Source: an uncultured bacterium (lineage in GTDB: Bacteria; Actinomycetota; Coriobacteriia; Coriobacteriales; Coriobacteriaceae). From it: a stretch of DNA of 64,000 nucleotides. How positions within the stretch are numbered: the stretch's first letter is position 1; each line of letters opens with the position of its first letter. Position numbers and translations under genes: made by a program. Below are positions 24,841-34,422 of this stretch, in pieces. Below the pieces are notes generated by a model. That model worked only from the letters and a program-made list of their open reading frames with translations, did no database searches and was not told the origin of the DNA. The stretch covers positions 62,001 through 126,000 of the forward strand of contig CAJMST010000002.1 of the NCBI GenBank assembly GCA_905216145.1, given 5' to 3'.

Positions 24841-27063
24841 ATGGAGAAGCATAAAGTGATCTGCCCGTACTGCGGCGCCGGTTGCCAGTTTAACCTCCTG
24901 GTCCAAAACGGCCAGGTCGTGGGCACCGAACCGCTCAACGGCATCACCAACCAGAGCGAGCTGTGCCTTAAGGGCATGAGCGGCTACGACTTCATCAACG
25001 ACACCAAGATCTTGACTCCTCGCGTACTGCACCCGATGATCCGCCGCACCAAGGGCGCGGATCTTGAGCGCGTAAGCTGGGACGAGGCACTGGATTTCAC
25101 CGCATCTAAGATGCAGGCCATAATTGACGAATATGGTCCTAACGCTGTCATGACCACCGGCTCTTCGCGAGGCGGCGGCAATGAGGCGAACTACGTCATG
25201 CAGAAGTTTACGCGTGCGTGCATCGGCACCCACAGCGTGGACAACTGCGCCCGTACTTGACACGGCCCTACTGTCCTCGGTCTGATGGACACGGTTGGTT
25301 CAGGTTGCATGTCATGCTCCATCCCCGGTATGGAGGATGCGGGCTGCATTTTCCTCTTCGGCTATAACCCTGCCGATTCGCACCCCATCGTCGCAAGGCG
25401 TATCGTGCGAGCCAAAGAAAAGGGTTGCAAGATCATCGTCGCCGATCCGCGCCATATCGAAACCGCGCGTATCGCCGATCTCTACCTTCCGATCAAGAAC
25501 GGTTGCAACGTTGCGTTCCTCAACGCCTTTGCCAACTGCTTGATCAACGATGGCCTCTACGACAAGGAATTCGTCGCCGAGCACACGAACGGCTTTGACG
25601 AGTGGTGGGAGACCATCAAGAACTACACTCCCGAATCCGTACAGGACATCACGGGTGTCGAGCCCGCGCTGATCCACCAAGCTGCCGAGATGTACGCCAC
25701 GGCGAAGCCCTCTGCCATCATTGGCTGGGGCATGGGCGTATGCCAGCAGAAGCAGAACCTGAAGACGGTGCACACCATCGCCTCCATCGCCTGCGTTGCC
25801 GGCCAGATCGGCAAACCCAATTCCGGCCTCGCGCCCGTGCGCGGTCAGAACAACGTCCAGGGCTCCTGCGATATGGGCATGCTGCCCAACCTGTACCCTG
25901 GCTACCAGAAAGTCACCGACCCGGCAGTGCGTGCCAAGTTTGCCAAGGCTTGGGGCGTGCCCGAGGAAAAGCTCCCGCTCGAGGAGGGCTACAAGCTCAC
26001 CGACCTGGGCCACCTGGTCGACGAGGGCAAGGTGCACTGCTTCTACAACTACGGCGAGGACCCGGTGCAGACCGAGCCCGATTCGGCCGGTATGCGCAAG
26101 ACGCTCTCCGAGCTGGATCTGTTCATTTGCCAGGACATCTTCATGACGCAGACGACCATGCTCGCCGACGTCATCCTGCCCGCTACCTCTTGGGGCGAGC
26201 ACGAGGGTGTCTTTACCGCATCCGACCGTAGCTTCCAGCACTTTGATGCGGCTGTTCCGCCCAAGGGCGAGTGCCGCCACGACTGGGAGATCTTCGCGGA
26301 CCTGTCTACGCGTATGGGCTACCCCATGCACTACGACAACACCGAGCAGATCTGGAACGAGTGCATTAGCCTGTGCCCCAACTTTGTGGGCGCGACCTAC
26401 GAGAAGATGGCTCCCGAGGGCGGCTACGCCCAGTGGCCCGTCAAGAGCACCGATGTGAACGACCACGGTACGCCCGACATGTTCGCTGGTGGCAAGTTCA
26501 CCACCAAGGACGGCCGCGCCAACCTGATGGCGCACGACTGGGAGGCGCCCTCCGAGCTTCCCGATGATGAGTACCCGCTCATCCTGTGCACCGTCCGCGA
26601 GGTCGGCCACTACAGCTGCCGCTCGATGACCGGCAACTGCAAGACGCTGGCACTGCTCGCCGACGAGCCCGGCTTTGTCCGCATGAATCCCGCGGACGCC
26701 GAGGCACGCGGCATCAAGAATGGCGACATCGTCTCGATTCACAGCCGCCGCGGCCAGGTATACAGCCGTGCCGACGTGAGCGATCGCATCAACAAGGGCA
26801 CGGTCTACATGACCTACCAGTGGTGGATCGGCAAATGCAACGAGCTGACCATTCACAAGGTCGACCCGGTCTCGCACACGCCCGAGGACAAGTTCTCCGC
26901 CTGCCAGGTCGACGCTATCGCCGACCAGGTCTGGGCCGAGGGCGAGGTCGAGCGTCAATACACCGAGCTCAAGCAGGCTCTGGTGGACGCCGCCGCTCCC
27001 CAGGACGTTGAGCCCGGCGCCGCCAAGTTCGACGACGAGACGCACGTGAACCAAATCGTGTAG
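24841..27063 (+). CDS. fdhF: Selenocysteine formate dehydrogenase H (molybdopterin bis-MGD)
   Basis: The 740-residue protein oxidises formate to CO2 and delivers electrons to the hydrogenase. The N-terminal [4Fe-4S] motif is CPYCGAGCQFNLLV. An in-frame TGA at 25258-25260 encodes Sec140 in DNCART-U-HGPTVLGLM, the same residue number as in E. coli FdhF. The downstream DADS-like and MPT-binding regions are intact through the C-terminal domain (WWIGKCNELTIHKVDP). Read as a stop the gene would look broken in two (24841-25260 and 25285-27063). AGGAAGGAGGG precedes the ATG. Confidence 0.97.
25258..25291 (+). promoter_or_regulatory. Sec UGA and bacterial SECIS hairpin in fdhF
   Basis: Eleven nt after the TGA, TGTCC (25272-25276) pairs with GGACA (25287-25291) around a 10-nt loop containing GGTCT, the apical sequence recognised by SelB in the E. 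coli fdhF SECIS. Confidence 0.85.
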
Positions 27064-27084
27064 TCCCGTTCTCGTTGGCTATTT

Positions 27085-27119
27085 GGGCCGGGCGTCCCGT
27101 ACGTTCGGGAGCCCGGCCC
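27085..27119 (+). terminator. Hairpin between fdhF and the next gene (attenuator or weak terminator)
   Basis: GGGCCGGGC pairs with GCCCGGCCC, with a further inner stem (TCCCG, CGGGA), followed by the short T-rich GTTATTTTG. It may reduce transcription into the hydrogenase genes rather than stop it. Confidence 0.55.
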
Positions 27120-27141
27120 GTTATTTTGAAAGGAAGTGGGG

Positions 27142-27759
27142 ATGAACCGCTTCATCGACATCAACCCGGAGAGGTGCATCGGCTGCGGAACATGCCAGTC
27201 CGCCTGTGCCGACGCCCACCGGATGCAGGGTCTTCAGGATACGCCGCGCCTGGCGCTCGTGAAGACCGGCGGTATTTCGGCCGCCCTTGCCTGCCACCAT
27301 TGCGAGGGTGCCCCCTGCGCCGAGGTTTGCCCGGTGAATGCCATCGAGCACGATGGCGATCGCATCCACGTCAAGGAGCAGGAGTGCATCGGGTGCAGGC
27401 TGTGCGCCATCGCGTGCCCCTTCGGAGCCATCCATCCCGATGGCACGTCTATCGCCGGTGTCGCAGGCATGTGCGACCCGACGCCTTCGTATCCTAAGTC
27501 CCTGAGCAGCCTGCTTACGTGGGCTCCCGGCCAGTACACCTGCGCTGTCAAGTGCGACCTGTGCGCATTCGATCCGGACGGCCCGCATTGTGTGGCGGCG
27601 TGCCCTACCAAGGCGCTGACCGTCATGGGTGGCGCGGCCGATCGCGAGCTCGACGAGGCCAAGCGCCTGCGCTCGATCGAAAACGGTCCGGTCGTCGACG
27701 TTACCGCTGTGGCCCAGGGCCTGTCCGAGAAAGCAGAAGGGAGCGTAAACAATGGATAG
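27142..27759 (+). CDS. 4Fe-4S ferredoxin-type subunit (HycB/HyfA-like)
   Basis: The 205-residue protein has four Fe-S motifs: CIGCGTCQSAC, CHHCEGAPCAEVC, CIGCRLCAIAC and CDLCAFDPDGPHCVAAC. It is placed at the head of the hydrogenase-4 genes as HyfA is, and probably links FdhF to HyfI. GAAAGGAAG precedes the ATG. The stop lies inside the hyfB start region (8-nt overlap). Confidence 0.9.
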   Translation: MNRFIDINPERCIGCGTCQSACADAHRMQGLQDTPRLALVKTGGISAALACHHCEGAPCAEVCPVNAIEHDGDRIHVKEQECIGCRLCAIACPFGAIHPDGTSIAGVAGMCDPTPSYPKSLSSLLTWAPGQYTCAVKCDLCAFDPDGPHCVAACPTKALTVMGGAADRELDEAKRLRSIENGPVVDVTAVAQGLSEKAEGSVNNG

Positions 27760-29770
27760 CATGACGCTGTTTATCGCATCGCTTGCCGTCTCGTGCATCG
27801 GTGCGCTCGCCTCGGTTCTGCTGATTAAGGCCGACAACGCCGCCAAGACCGCCGGCTGCCTGATCGGCGCCGTCGCGGCCGTGCTGTCGTTCATCGCGGG
27901 CCTCGAGGCCGTGCTTGGCGACGTTTCGTCCCTCAACACGGTCTTCTTCTTCCCGTTCGCCCGTCTCGAGCTCTTGCTCAACGGCCTTGCGGGCCTGATC
28001 GTGGTCCTCATCTCGATTCTCGCCTTTGCGGGCTTCATCTACGGTCTGTCCTACTTCGACGAGTACCCGGGCAAGGTCGGGCGCGCCGGCTTCTTTATGA
28101 ACACCTTCGTCGCCTCGATGATGCTCGTCATCACCGCCGACAACGTGTTCTGGTTCCTGGTCGCCTTTGAGCTCATGTCCCTTACGAGCTACTTCCTTGT
28201 CGTTATCGAGGAGAACAAGAACTCCATTAGGGGCGGTTGGCTCTACTTCGTCATCGCGCACGTGGGCTTCGTTCTCATCATGGCGAGCTTCCTGCTCATG
28301 ACCAACGGCGTGGGCGGTTCCTTCAGCTTCAGTGATTTCCGTACGCATGACTTTGGACCCGCCGTCTCCTCCGCGTGCTTCGTCCTCGCGTTCTTCGGAT
28401 TTGGCGCGAAGGCCGGTATCATTCCGCTGCACTCCTGGCTGCCCCAGGCGCACCCCGAGGCGCCGTCCAACGTGTCCGCCCTCATGTCCGGCGGCATGAT
28501 CAAGATCGGCATCCTGGGAATCCTCAAGGTCGGTCTCGACCTGCTCGCGGGTTCGGGCGTCCAGCTCTGGTGGGGCCTCATGGTCCTGGTCTTCGGATCC
28601 ATCTCGTCGGTCCTGGGTGTCGTCTACGCCCTCCACGAGCACGACATCAAGCGCCTGCTTGCCTATCACTCCGTCGAGAACATCGGCATCATCTTGCTCG
28701 GTGTCGGCGCGTCCATGACGGCGCACGCCCTGGGCAACGACGTCATCGCGACGATCGCGCTCATGGCCGCCCTCTACCACACGCTCAACCACGCCATGTT
28801 CAAGGGCGAGCTGTTCCTCGGCGCGGGCTCCCTGCTCTATGCCACGGGTACGCGCAACATGGAGAAGATGGGCGGTCTGTTCCGCCGCATGCCGGTCACG
28901 GCCGTCTGCTTCCTCATCGGTGCCCTTGCCATCTCGGCCATCCCGCCGCTCAACGGCTTCGTTTCCGAGTGGTTCACCTACCAGTCCCTGTTCAACATCT
29001 CGACGCTCTCCGACCCGGTCGTCATGGTGTTCGCCGTCGCCTCCGCGGCCGCCCTCGCCATCACCGGTGCCCTGGCCGTCACGTGCTTCGTGAAGGCCTA
29101 CGGCGTCTCGTTCGCGAGCAGCCCTCGTTCCCAGGAGGCCGCGAACGCCAAGGAGTCCCCGGCTCCGATGTTGTTCTCGCAGATGCTCCTCGCGGCCATC
29201 TGCGTGGTACTGGGAATCGGCTCCCCGGTCATCGCCCCGGTTCTGGGCGACGTCGCCCAGAGCGTGCTTGCCGGCTCCGCCGTCACAGCCACCTCGGGCG
29301 TGTCTCTCGTGAACGAGATTTCCGGTGCCGCCACCTCCACCCCCGCGATCGCCATCGCGCTCGTGGTCCTCACCGGCCTCGCGTTCGCGTTGAGGTCCTG
29401 CCTCGGCGCCAAGGCCCCCGCTAAGAAGACCGACCCTTGGGCGTGCGGCTACGAGCCCAACGAGCACATGCCCGTCGTCGCCACGAGCTTCGCGTCCGAC
29501 GTAGAGCTCTTCATGGGCCCGCTCTACACCCTGCGCGAGGTATGCACCAAGATCTGCTGGTCCATCGCGCACGTGTTCCAGAAGCTCACCGGTGTCGCCC
29601 AGGGCGTCGAGCCCCTGCCCGACCGTTTCCTGGTCGATGCACCGAGCGAGGGTGCCGACAAGCTGGCCGGCCTCGCCTCCAAGATCGAGGGCGGCAACTA
29701 CTCCGTATACATCTGCTACATCGTCGCGGCGCTCGTGGTCTTCCTCGTGCTCGCCGTGGTCATGGTCTAG
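27752..29770 (+). CDS. hyfB: Hydrogenase-4 membrane subunit B (antiporter-like, NuoL family)
   Basis: The 672-residue polytopic protein has about 15 hydrophobic segments and the same length as E. coli HyfB. NuoL/MrpA family features include the SLTSYFLVVIEEN segment, the GAKAGIIPLHSWLPQAHPEAP loop with its lysine, and HALNHAMFKG-like LNHAMFKGELFLG. It forms part of a proton- or sodium-translocating arm coupled to H2 evolution. It overlaps the preceding gene by 8 nt. Like the genes to 34.4 kb it strongly prefers TTC to TTT. Confidence 0.92.
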   Translation: MDSMTLFIASLAVSCIGALASVLLIKADNAAKTAGCLIGAVAAVLSFIAGLEAVLGDVSSLNTVFFFPFARLELLLNGLAGLIVVLISILAFAGFIYGLSYFDEYPGKVGRAGFFMNTFVASMMLVITADNVFWFLVAFELMSLTSYFLVVIEENKNSIRGGWLYFVIAHVGFVLIMASFLLMTNGVGGSFSFSDFRTHDFGPAVSSACFVLAFFGFGAKAGIIPLHSWLPQAHPEAPSNVSALMSGGMIKIGILGILKVGLDLLAGSGVQLWWGLMVLVFGSISSVLGVVYALHEHDIKRLLAYHSVENIGIILLGVGASMTAHALGNDVIATIALMAALYHTLNHAMFKGELFLGAGSLLYATGTRNMEKMGGLFRRMPVTAVCFLIGALAISAIPPLNGFVSEWFTYQSLFNISTLSDPVVMVFAVASAAALAITGALAVTCFVKAYGVSFASSPRSQEAANAKESPAPMLFSQMLLAAICVVLGIGSPVIAPVLGDVAQSVLAGSAVTATSGVSLVNEISGAATSTPAIAIALVVLTGLAFALRSCLGAKAPAKKTDPWACGYEPNEHMPVVATSFASDVELFMGPLYTLREVCTKICWSIAHVFQKLTGVAQGVEPLPDRFLVDAPSEGADKLAGLASKIEGGNYSVYICYIVAALVVFLVLAVVMV

Positions 29771-29787
29771 AGAGGGGAGAGGATATT

Positions 29788-30711
29788 ATGAACATCGTTC
29801 TTGCGATGGCGCAGGGCCTCGTGGTCATGCTGGTCGCGCCCTTCTTCTCCGGCCTCGCCCGTGTGATTCGCGCGAAGATGCACAATCGCCGCGGTCCGTC
29901 CATCCTTCAGGATTACCGGGACCTCGCGAAGCTCATGGCGCGTCCCGAGTCCGTGAGTTCCGACTCGAGCTTCGTGCTGCGCATCATGCCGCCGCTGTTC
30001 CTCGCGGTGTCGTTTATGCTCGCCATGGGCCTGCCCATGTTCACGCTCCAGAGCCCCATGCCCGTCTTTGGTGACGCCATCACCATCATGTACGCGCTCG
30101 CGCTGTCCCGCTTCTTCTTCGCGCTGTCCGGCGTGGATTCCTCCAACGCCTACGCGGGCTTCGGCGGTATCCGCGAGCTCCTCATGAGCGTGCTCATCGA
30201 GCCGTCCATGCTCATCGCGCTGTTCACCGTCGCCATCGTGTGCGGCTCCACGGACATTGCGACCATGGGTCAGCACATCGTTACGGGCAACGTCTCGAGC
30301 GTCGTCGCCGTTATCCTCGCCGGCGTCGCCTTCGCGGCCGCCTGTTACATGGAGCTCGGCAAGCTTCCGTTCGATCAGGCCGAAGCCGAGCAGGAGCTCC
30401 AGGAGGGCCCGCTCGCCGAGCTCTCCGGCCCGTCCCTGGCCATGATGAAGCTCGCCATGGGCATGAAGCAGGTCGTGGTCGTCGCTTGGTTCACCTCCAT
30501 CTTCATCCCCTGGGGAGAGCCCGCGACCATCGGCGTCACCGCTCTCGTGGGCGCCGTCGTCTTCCTCGTCAAGTGCCTGGTCGATTTCGTCGTCTGCGGC
30601 GTGCTCGAGAACTCCGTTTCCCGTTCGCGCTTCAAGGTGCTCGGTAACCAGACCTGGGCCGTCGTCGGCATCGCGGTCCTCGCGTTCGTCTTCGTCGTCG
30701 TAGGCGTGTAG
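29788..30711 (+). CDS. hyfC: Hydrogenase-4 membrane subunit C (NuoH-like)
   Basis: The 307-residue membrane protein anchors the hydrogenase soluble arm. The cytoplasmic NRRGPSILQDYRDLAKLM loop and the acidic LPFDQAEAEQELQEGPLAEL loop match HyfC/HycD, which correspond to the quinone-site subunit NuoH of complex I. E. coli HyfC is about 315 residues. GGGGAGAGG precedes the ATG at 29788. It lies 17 nt after hyfB. Confidence 0.93.
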   Translation: MNIVLAMAQGLVVMLVAPFFSGLARVIRAKMHNRRGPSILQDYRDLAKLMARPESVSSDSSFVLRIMPPLFLAVSFMLAMGLPMFTLQSPMPVFGDAITIMYALALSRFFFALSGVDSSNAYAGFGGIRELLMSVLIEPSMLIALFTVAIVCGSTDIATMGQHIVTGNVSSVVAVILAGVAFAAACYMELGKLPFDQAEAEQELQEGPLAELSGPSLAMMKLAMGMKQVVVVAWFTSIFIPWGEPATIGVTALVGAVVFLVKCLVDFVVCGVLENSVSRSRFKVLGNQTWAVVGIAVLAFVFVVVGV

Positions 30712-30727
30712 GGAGAAGGGAGAAACT

Positions 30728-32185
30728 ATGTCAATCGAATCGAGCTTGTCCCTCTTTGCCATGGTGGCGATCGCCGTCCCCATGCTGGGCTCCCTGCTCA
30801 TCGTCATGCTGCCGCGTCCCTACGCTAAATGGATCTGCGCCTTTGCCGGCGGCATCGCCACGGTCGCTTCCGTTGGCTTGGCCGCGACGTTTGCCGGAAA
30901 CGGCATGAACGCGGTCGATGTAACCTGGGCGAGTATGGGCCAGACCTTGGTCATGGGCTTCATATTCGACCGGATGAGCACGCTGCTCGCACCCGCGTTC
31001 GTCGCTATCGGCCTGCTCGTCGTCATCTATTCGTTCCCGTACATGAGCGATAAGAATAAGGAGCATCCCGACGCGCCCCGTCGTCGCTTCTACGTGTACT
31101 TCTCCACGTTCATCGGCGCCATGGCCGGTCTCGCCTACAGCTCCACCATCGTCGGCCAGCTCGTTTTCTTCGAGATCACCGGTGTGTGCTCCTGGGGCCT
31201 CATCAGCTACTACATGACGCCCACGGCCAAGAAGGCCGGTATGAAGGCGCTCATCATCACCCATATCGGCGCTCTGGGACTCTACATCGGCGCGGCCTTC
31301 CTGTTCGCCGGAACCGGCACGTTTGCGCTGAGCGCGATCTCCCAGCTCGATTCCGGTATGAAGACCGTCGTGCTGCTGCTCATCCTGTTCGCTGCTTGGG
31401 CCAAGTCCGCCCAGTTCCCGCTCTACATGTGGCTGCCCTCCGCAATGGAGGCCCCCACGCCCGTTTCCGCCTACCTTCATGGCGCGTCCATGGTTAAGGT
31501 CGGCGTGTGCGTGTTCGCCCGCGCTCTTGCGAGCGCCGGCGATATCCCCGAGATCGTCGGTTGGGTCGCCATCATCGACGCCGTCGTGACCATGCTCTTC
31601 GGCTTCCTCATGTACCTGCCCCAGAAGGATATGAAGCGCCTGCTCGCCTTCTCGACGATCGCGCAGCTCGCCTACGTGTTCTTTGGCCTGGGCCTCTCCG
31701 TGTTCGGAAGCCAGATGGCGTTTAACGGCGCCGTCGAGCACATCTTCAACCACGCGTTCACCAAGACCCTGTTCTTCCTCATCGCTGGCTCTCTCAGCTT
31801 CACGCTGGGAACCCGTATGCTGCCCAAGATCCAGGGCCTCATGAAGAAGTACCCGGTCACGGGCGTGGGCTTTGCGGTCGCCGCGACCGCTATCGCCGGC
31901 GTGCCCCCCATGAGCACGTTCTTTTCCAAGTTCCAGATCATTTCCGGTGGCTTCGCGGTTGGTGCTACCAACACGGTCATCTTTGTCCTCGTGTGCGTCA
32001 TGGTCGTCGAGACCGTCGCCACCTTCGCATGGTTCCTGCGTTGGATGGGTAAGGTCCTGCCCGGTGAGCCGAGCGAGACCGTGGCCGCCGGCCAGCCCCT
32101 TCCGCGCGCCATGGCGTTCGTGTTCGTCGTCCTCATGATCATGGTCGTCGTCGCCGGTCCTCTGTCCTCTAGTTGGATGGGTTAG
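30728..32185 (+). CDS. hyfD: Hydrogenase-4 antiporter-like subunit D
   Basis: The 485-residue polytopic protein is a Mrp/NuoL-N antiporter-like subunit with 14 or so helices, PLYMWLPSAMEAPTPVSAYL, the preceding SAQF lysine region, and FNHAFTKTLFFLIAGS. Length and position fit HyfD. Two further antiporter-like subunits (HyfB, HyfF) mark this as the larger type-4 hydrogenase rather than the small Hyc type. AGGGAGAAAC precedes the ATG. Confidence 0.9.
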   Translation: MSIESSLSLFAMVAIAVPMLGSLLIVMLPRPYAKWICAFAGGIATVASVGLAATFAGNGMNAVDVTWASMGQTLVMGFIFDRMSTLLAPAFVAIGLLVVIYSFPYMSDKNKEHPDAPRRRFYVYFSTFIGAMAGLAYSSTIVGQLVFFEITGVCSWGLISYYMTPTAKKAGMKALIITHIGALGLYIGAAFLFAGTGTFALSAISQLDSGMKTVVLLLILFAAWAKSAQFPLYMWLPSAMEAPTPVSAYLHGASMVKVGVCVFARALASAGDIPEIVGWVAIIDAVVTMLFGFLMYLPQKDMKRLLAFSTIAQLAYVFFGLGLSVFGSQMAFNGAVEHIFNHAFTKTLFFLIAGSLSFTLGTRMLPKIQGLMKKYPVTGVGFAVAATAIAGVPPMSTFFSKFQIISGGFAVGATNTVIFVLVCVMVVETVATFAWFLRWMGKVLPGEPSETVAAGQPLPRAMAFVFVVLMIMVVVAGPLSSSWMG

Positions 32186-32195
32186 GAGGTAGGAC

Positions 32196-32849
32196 ATGGG
32201 TTATTCGTTAGTCAATATCCTGGGCGGTCTTCTGATCGTGACCTCCACCATGGTGGTCGTCTCGAAGACCATCCCGTCCGCCATCAAGTGGTACGCGATC
32301 CAGTCGGTTGTCCTGGTGGGCGTGCTGCTCACCCTGGGCCTCACCACCGGTGCCACCGAGCTTCTCATGTGGGCCGCGTCGGCCTTCGTCACCAAGGTGA
32401 TCCTCGTTCCGTTCATTCTCAACCGTGCCTACAAGAAGATGGGTTCGCCTGCCGATAGCACGCTGACCTCCTCCATCAAGCCGGCCTGGACCATCATCCT
32501 CACCGGTCTGGAGGTGGCCGTCTGCTTCGCGGTGGTCACGCGCCTGAGCCTGCCCACCGCCGAGGTGGCCACTCCGGCCCTCGCCATCAGCTTCGCGCAC
32601 TTCTTCGTCGGCCTCACGTGCATCATCTCCCAGCGCAACATCCTCAAGCAGATCTTCGGGTACTGCCTTATGGAGAACGGTAGCCACGTGACGCTCGCTC
32701 TGCTCGCGCCCACGGCCCCCGAGATCATCGAGATCGGCATCGCCACCGACGCCATCTTCGCCGTCATCATCATGTCCGCCGTCGTCGTGAGGATTTGGAA
32801 CGACACCAAGTCGCTCGACTCCCACGACCTGACCGAATTGAAGGGGTAG
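32196..32849 (+). CDS. hyfE: Hydrogenase-4 membrane subunit E (NuoK-like)
   Basis: The 217-residue membrane protein has about seven hydrophobic segments. NuoK-like features are in the later half (FVGLTCIISQRNILKQIFGY, LMENGSHVTLALL). It matches HyfE (216 residues in E. coli) in size and position. TAGGAGGTAGG precedes the ATG. Confidence 0.92.
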   Translation: MGYSLVNILGGLLIVTSTMVVVSKTIPSAIKWYAIQSVVLVGVLLTLGLTTGATELLMWAASAFVTKVILVPFILNRAYKKMGSPADSTLTSSIKPAWTIILTGLEVAVCFAVVTRLSLPTAEVATPALAISFAHFFVGLTCIISQRNILKQIFGYCLMENGSHVTLALLAPTAPEIIEIGIATDAIFAVIIMSAVVVRIWNDTKSLDSHDLTELKG

Positions 32850-32852
32850 GCC

Positions 32853-34418
32853 ATGGATGTTTCAATGCTGACGGTCGCCCTGCTCGCTTGTCCTCTCGTG
32901 TTCTCCCTGATTATGGCTGCGCTCCCCAAGACGACGTCCTACAACGTCTTCGCGGGGCTCAACACCATCTCCGTCGCGGCGACCCTTGTCCTTTCGGTCG
33001 TCACCGCGGGAACCATGCTCTCGAGCGGGCAGAATATCGACGCTTTGGGCCTGTGGCTCCATCTCGATTCGCTCTCGTCGATCTTCGTCCTTCTGGTAGG
33101 CATCATCGGGTTCATCACCGGCGTGTACTCCATCTCCTATATCAAGATCGATATCGAGGAGAAGACCATGCCGGCCGAGCGCACCAAGCAGTACTACGCG
33201 CTGTTCAGCCTGTTCGTCTTCACGATGCTGCTCGCCTGCCTGTCCAACAACATCATCCTCACCTGGGCGGCGGTCGAGGCCACTACGCTGTCGACCGTGT
33301 TCCTCGTGGGCATCTACAAGAACAAGCAGGCGCTCGAGGCGTCTTGGAAGTACGCGATGGTCTGCACCGCCGGTGTGGCCTTCGGCCTGTTCGGCACGCT
33401 GCTCATCTACGCGAACGCCGCCGATATCATGCCCAACGCGCATGAGGCCGCCTTCCTCACCTCCATCATGCCCTACGCCGACCAGTTCGACCCGATGCTC
33501 GTGCGCCTCGCGTTCGCGTTCATCGTCATCGGCTTCGGCACCAAGGCGGGCCTGTTCCCCATGCACACCTGGCTGCCCGACGCGCACTCCCAGGCTCCGA
33601 GCCCGGTCTCCGCGCTGCTCTCGGGCGTGCTGCTCAAGTGCGCCATGCTGGTGATCATCCGCTTCTACTCCCTGTCCATCATCACGGTGGGCGACACCTA
33701 TCCGCGAACGCTCCTGCTCATCCTGGGCACGCTGTCCATCCTGGTGGCTGCCCTGTGCATCTTCAAGCAGGACGATATCAAGCGCCGCTTCGCGTACTCC
33801 TCCGTCGACAACGTCGGCGTGGTCGCGCTGTGCCTGGGTATCGGTGGCCCGCTCGGTATCGCCGCCTGCCTGCTGCACTGCATCTTCCACGGCTTCACGA
33901 AGGCGCTCGCCTTCTGCATGGCCGGTAACATCCAGCACATCTACCACACCCGCGACCTGAACAAGATCAAGGGCGTCGTCGAGATCGCTCCCGTCACGGC
34001 AGCGCTCACCATCATCGCCCTGCTCGCACTCGCCGCCTTCCCGCCGTTCGCCCTGTTCATCTCCGAGTTCCTCACCTTCGTGGCCGGCGTTCAGTCCGGT
34101 CCCATCTGGGTGGTCGTGCTCGTGGCCATCGGCCTCACCGGCGTGTACTTCGCCCTTACCGGCATCGCGCTCAAGTCCATCTTCGGCAAGGCGCCCGAGG
34201 GCATGAAGCGCCACGAGGTGCCCGCCCTCATGATCATCCCCGAGATCGCCCTCGCGATCGTGGTCATGTGGTTCGGTATCGCCACCCCGGTCGCCATCAC
34301 GAGCGGCGTCGAGGATGCAACGTCCGTCGTTTTGAACCAGAGCGTCGAAGAGCTCCACGAGGCCCCTCTCTACCGCATGGTGTTCAGTTCCCAGACCAAG
34401 ACAAGTGAGGTGAATTAG
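32853..34418 (+). CDS. hyfF: Hydrogenase-4 antiporter-like subunit F
   Basis: The 521-residue polytopic protein is of the NuoL family, with GTKAGLFPMHTWLPDAHSQA, VSALLSGVLLKCAML and FHGFTKALAFCMAGN. Size and position fit HyfF (526 residues in E. coli). It begins 4 nt after hyfE and ends 5 nt before hyfG. Confidence 0.92.
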   Translation: MDVSMLTVALLACPLVFSLIMAALPKTTSYNVFAGLNTISVAATLVLSVVTAGTMLSSGQNIDALGLWLHLDSLSSIFVLLVGIIGFITGVYSISYIKIDIEEKTMPAERTKQYYALFSLFVFTMLLACLSNNIILTWAAVEATTLSTVFLVGIYKNKQALEASWKYAMVCTAGVAFGLFGTLLIYANAADIMPNAHEAAFLTSIMPYADQFDPMLVRLAFAFIVIGFGTKAGLFPMHTWLPDAHSQAPSPVSALLSGVLLKCAMLVIIRFYSLSIITVGDTYPRTLLLILGTLSILVAALCIFKQDDIKRRFAYSSVDNVGVVALCLGIGGPLGIAACLLHCIFHGFTKALAFCMAGNIQHIYHTRDLNKIKGVVEIAPVTAALTIIALLALAAFPPFALFISEFLTFVAGVQSGPIWVVVLVAIGLTGVYFALTGIALKSIFGKAPEGMKRHEVPALMIIPEIALAIVVMWFGIATPVAITSGVEDATSVVLNQSVEELHEAPLYRMVFSSQTKTSEVN

Positions 34419-34422
34419 CACC

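Noticed and set aside
24841..27063. fdhF as a pseudogene split by a stop codon
   Set aside because: The stop is TGA at the exact Sec140 position, with a SECIS loop and full Sec machinery in the window.
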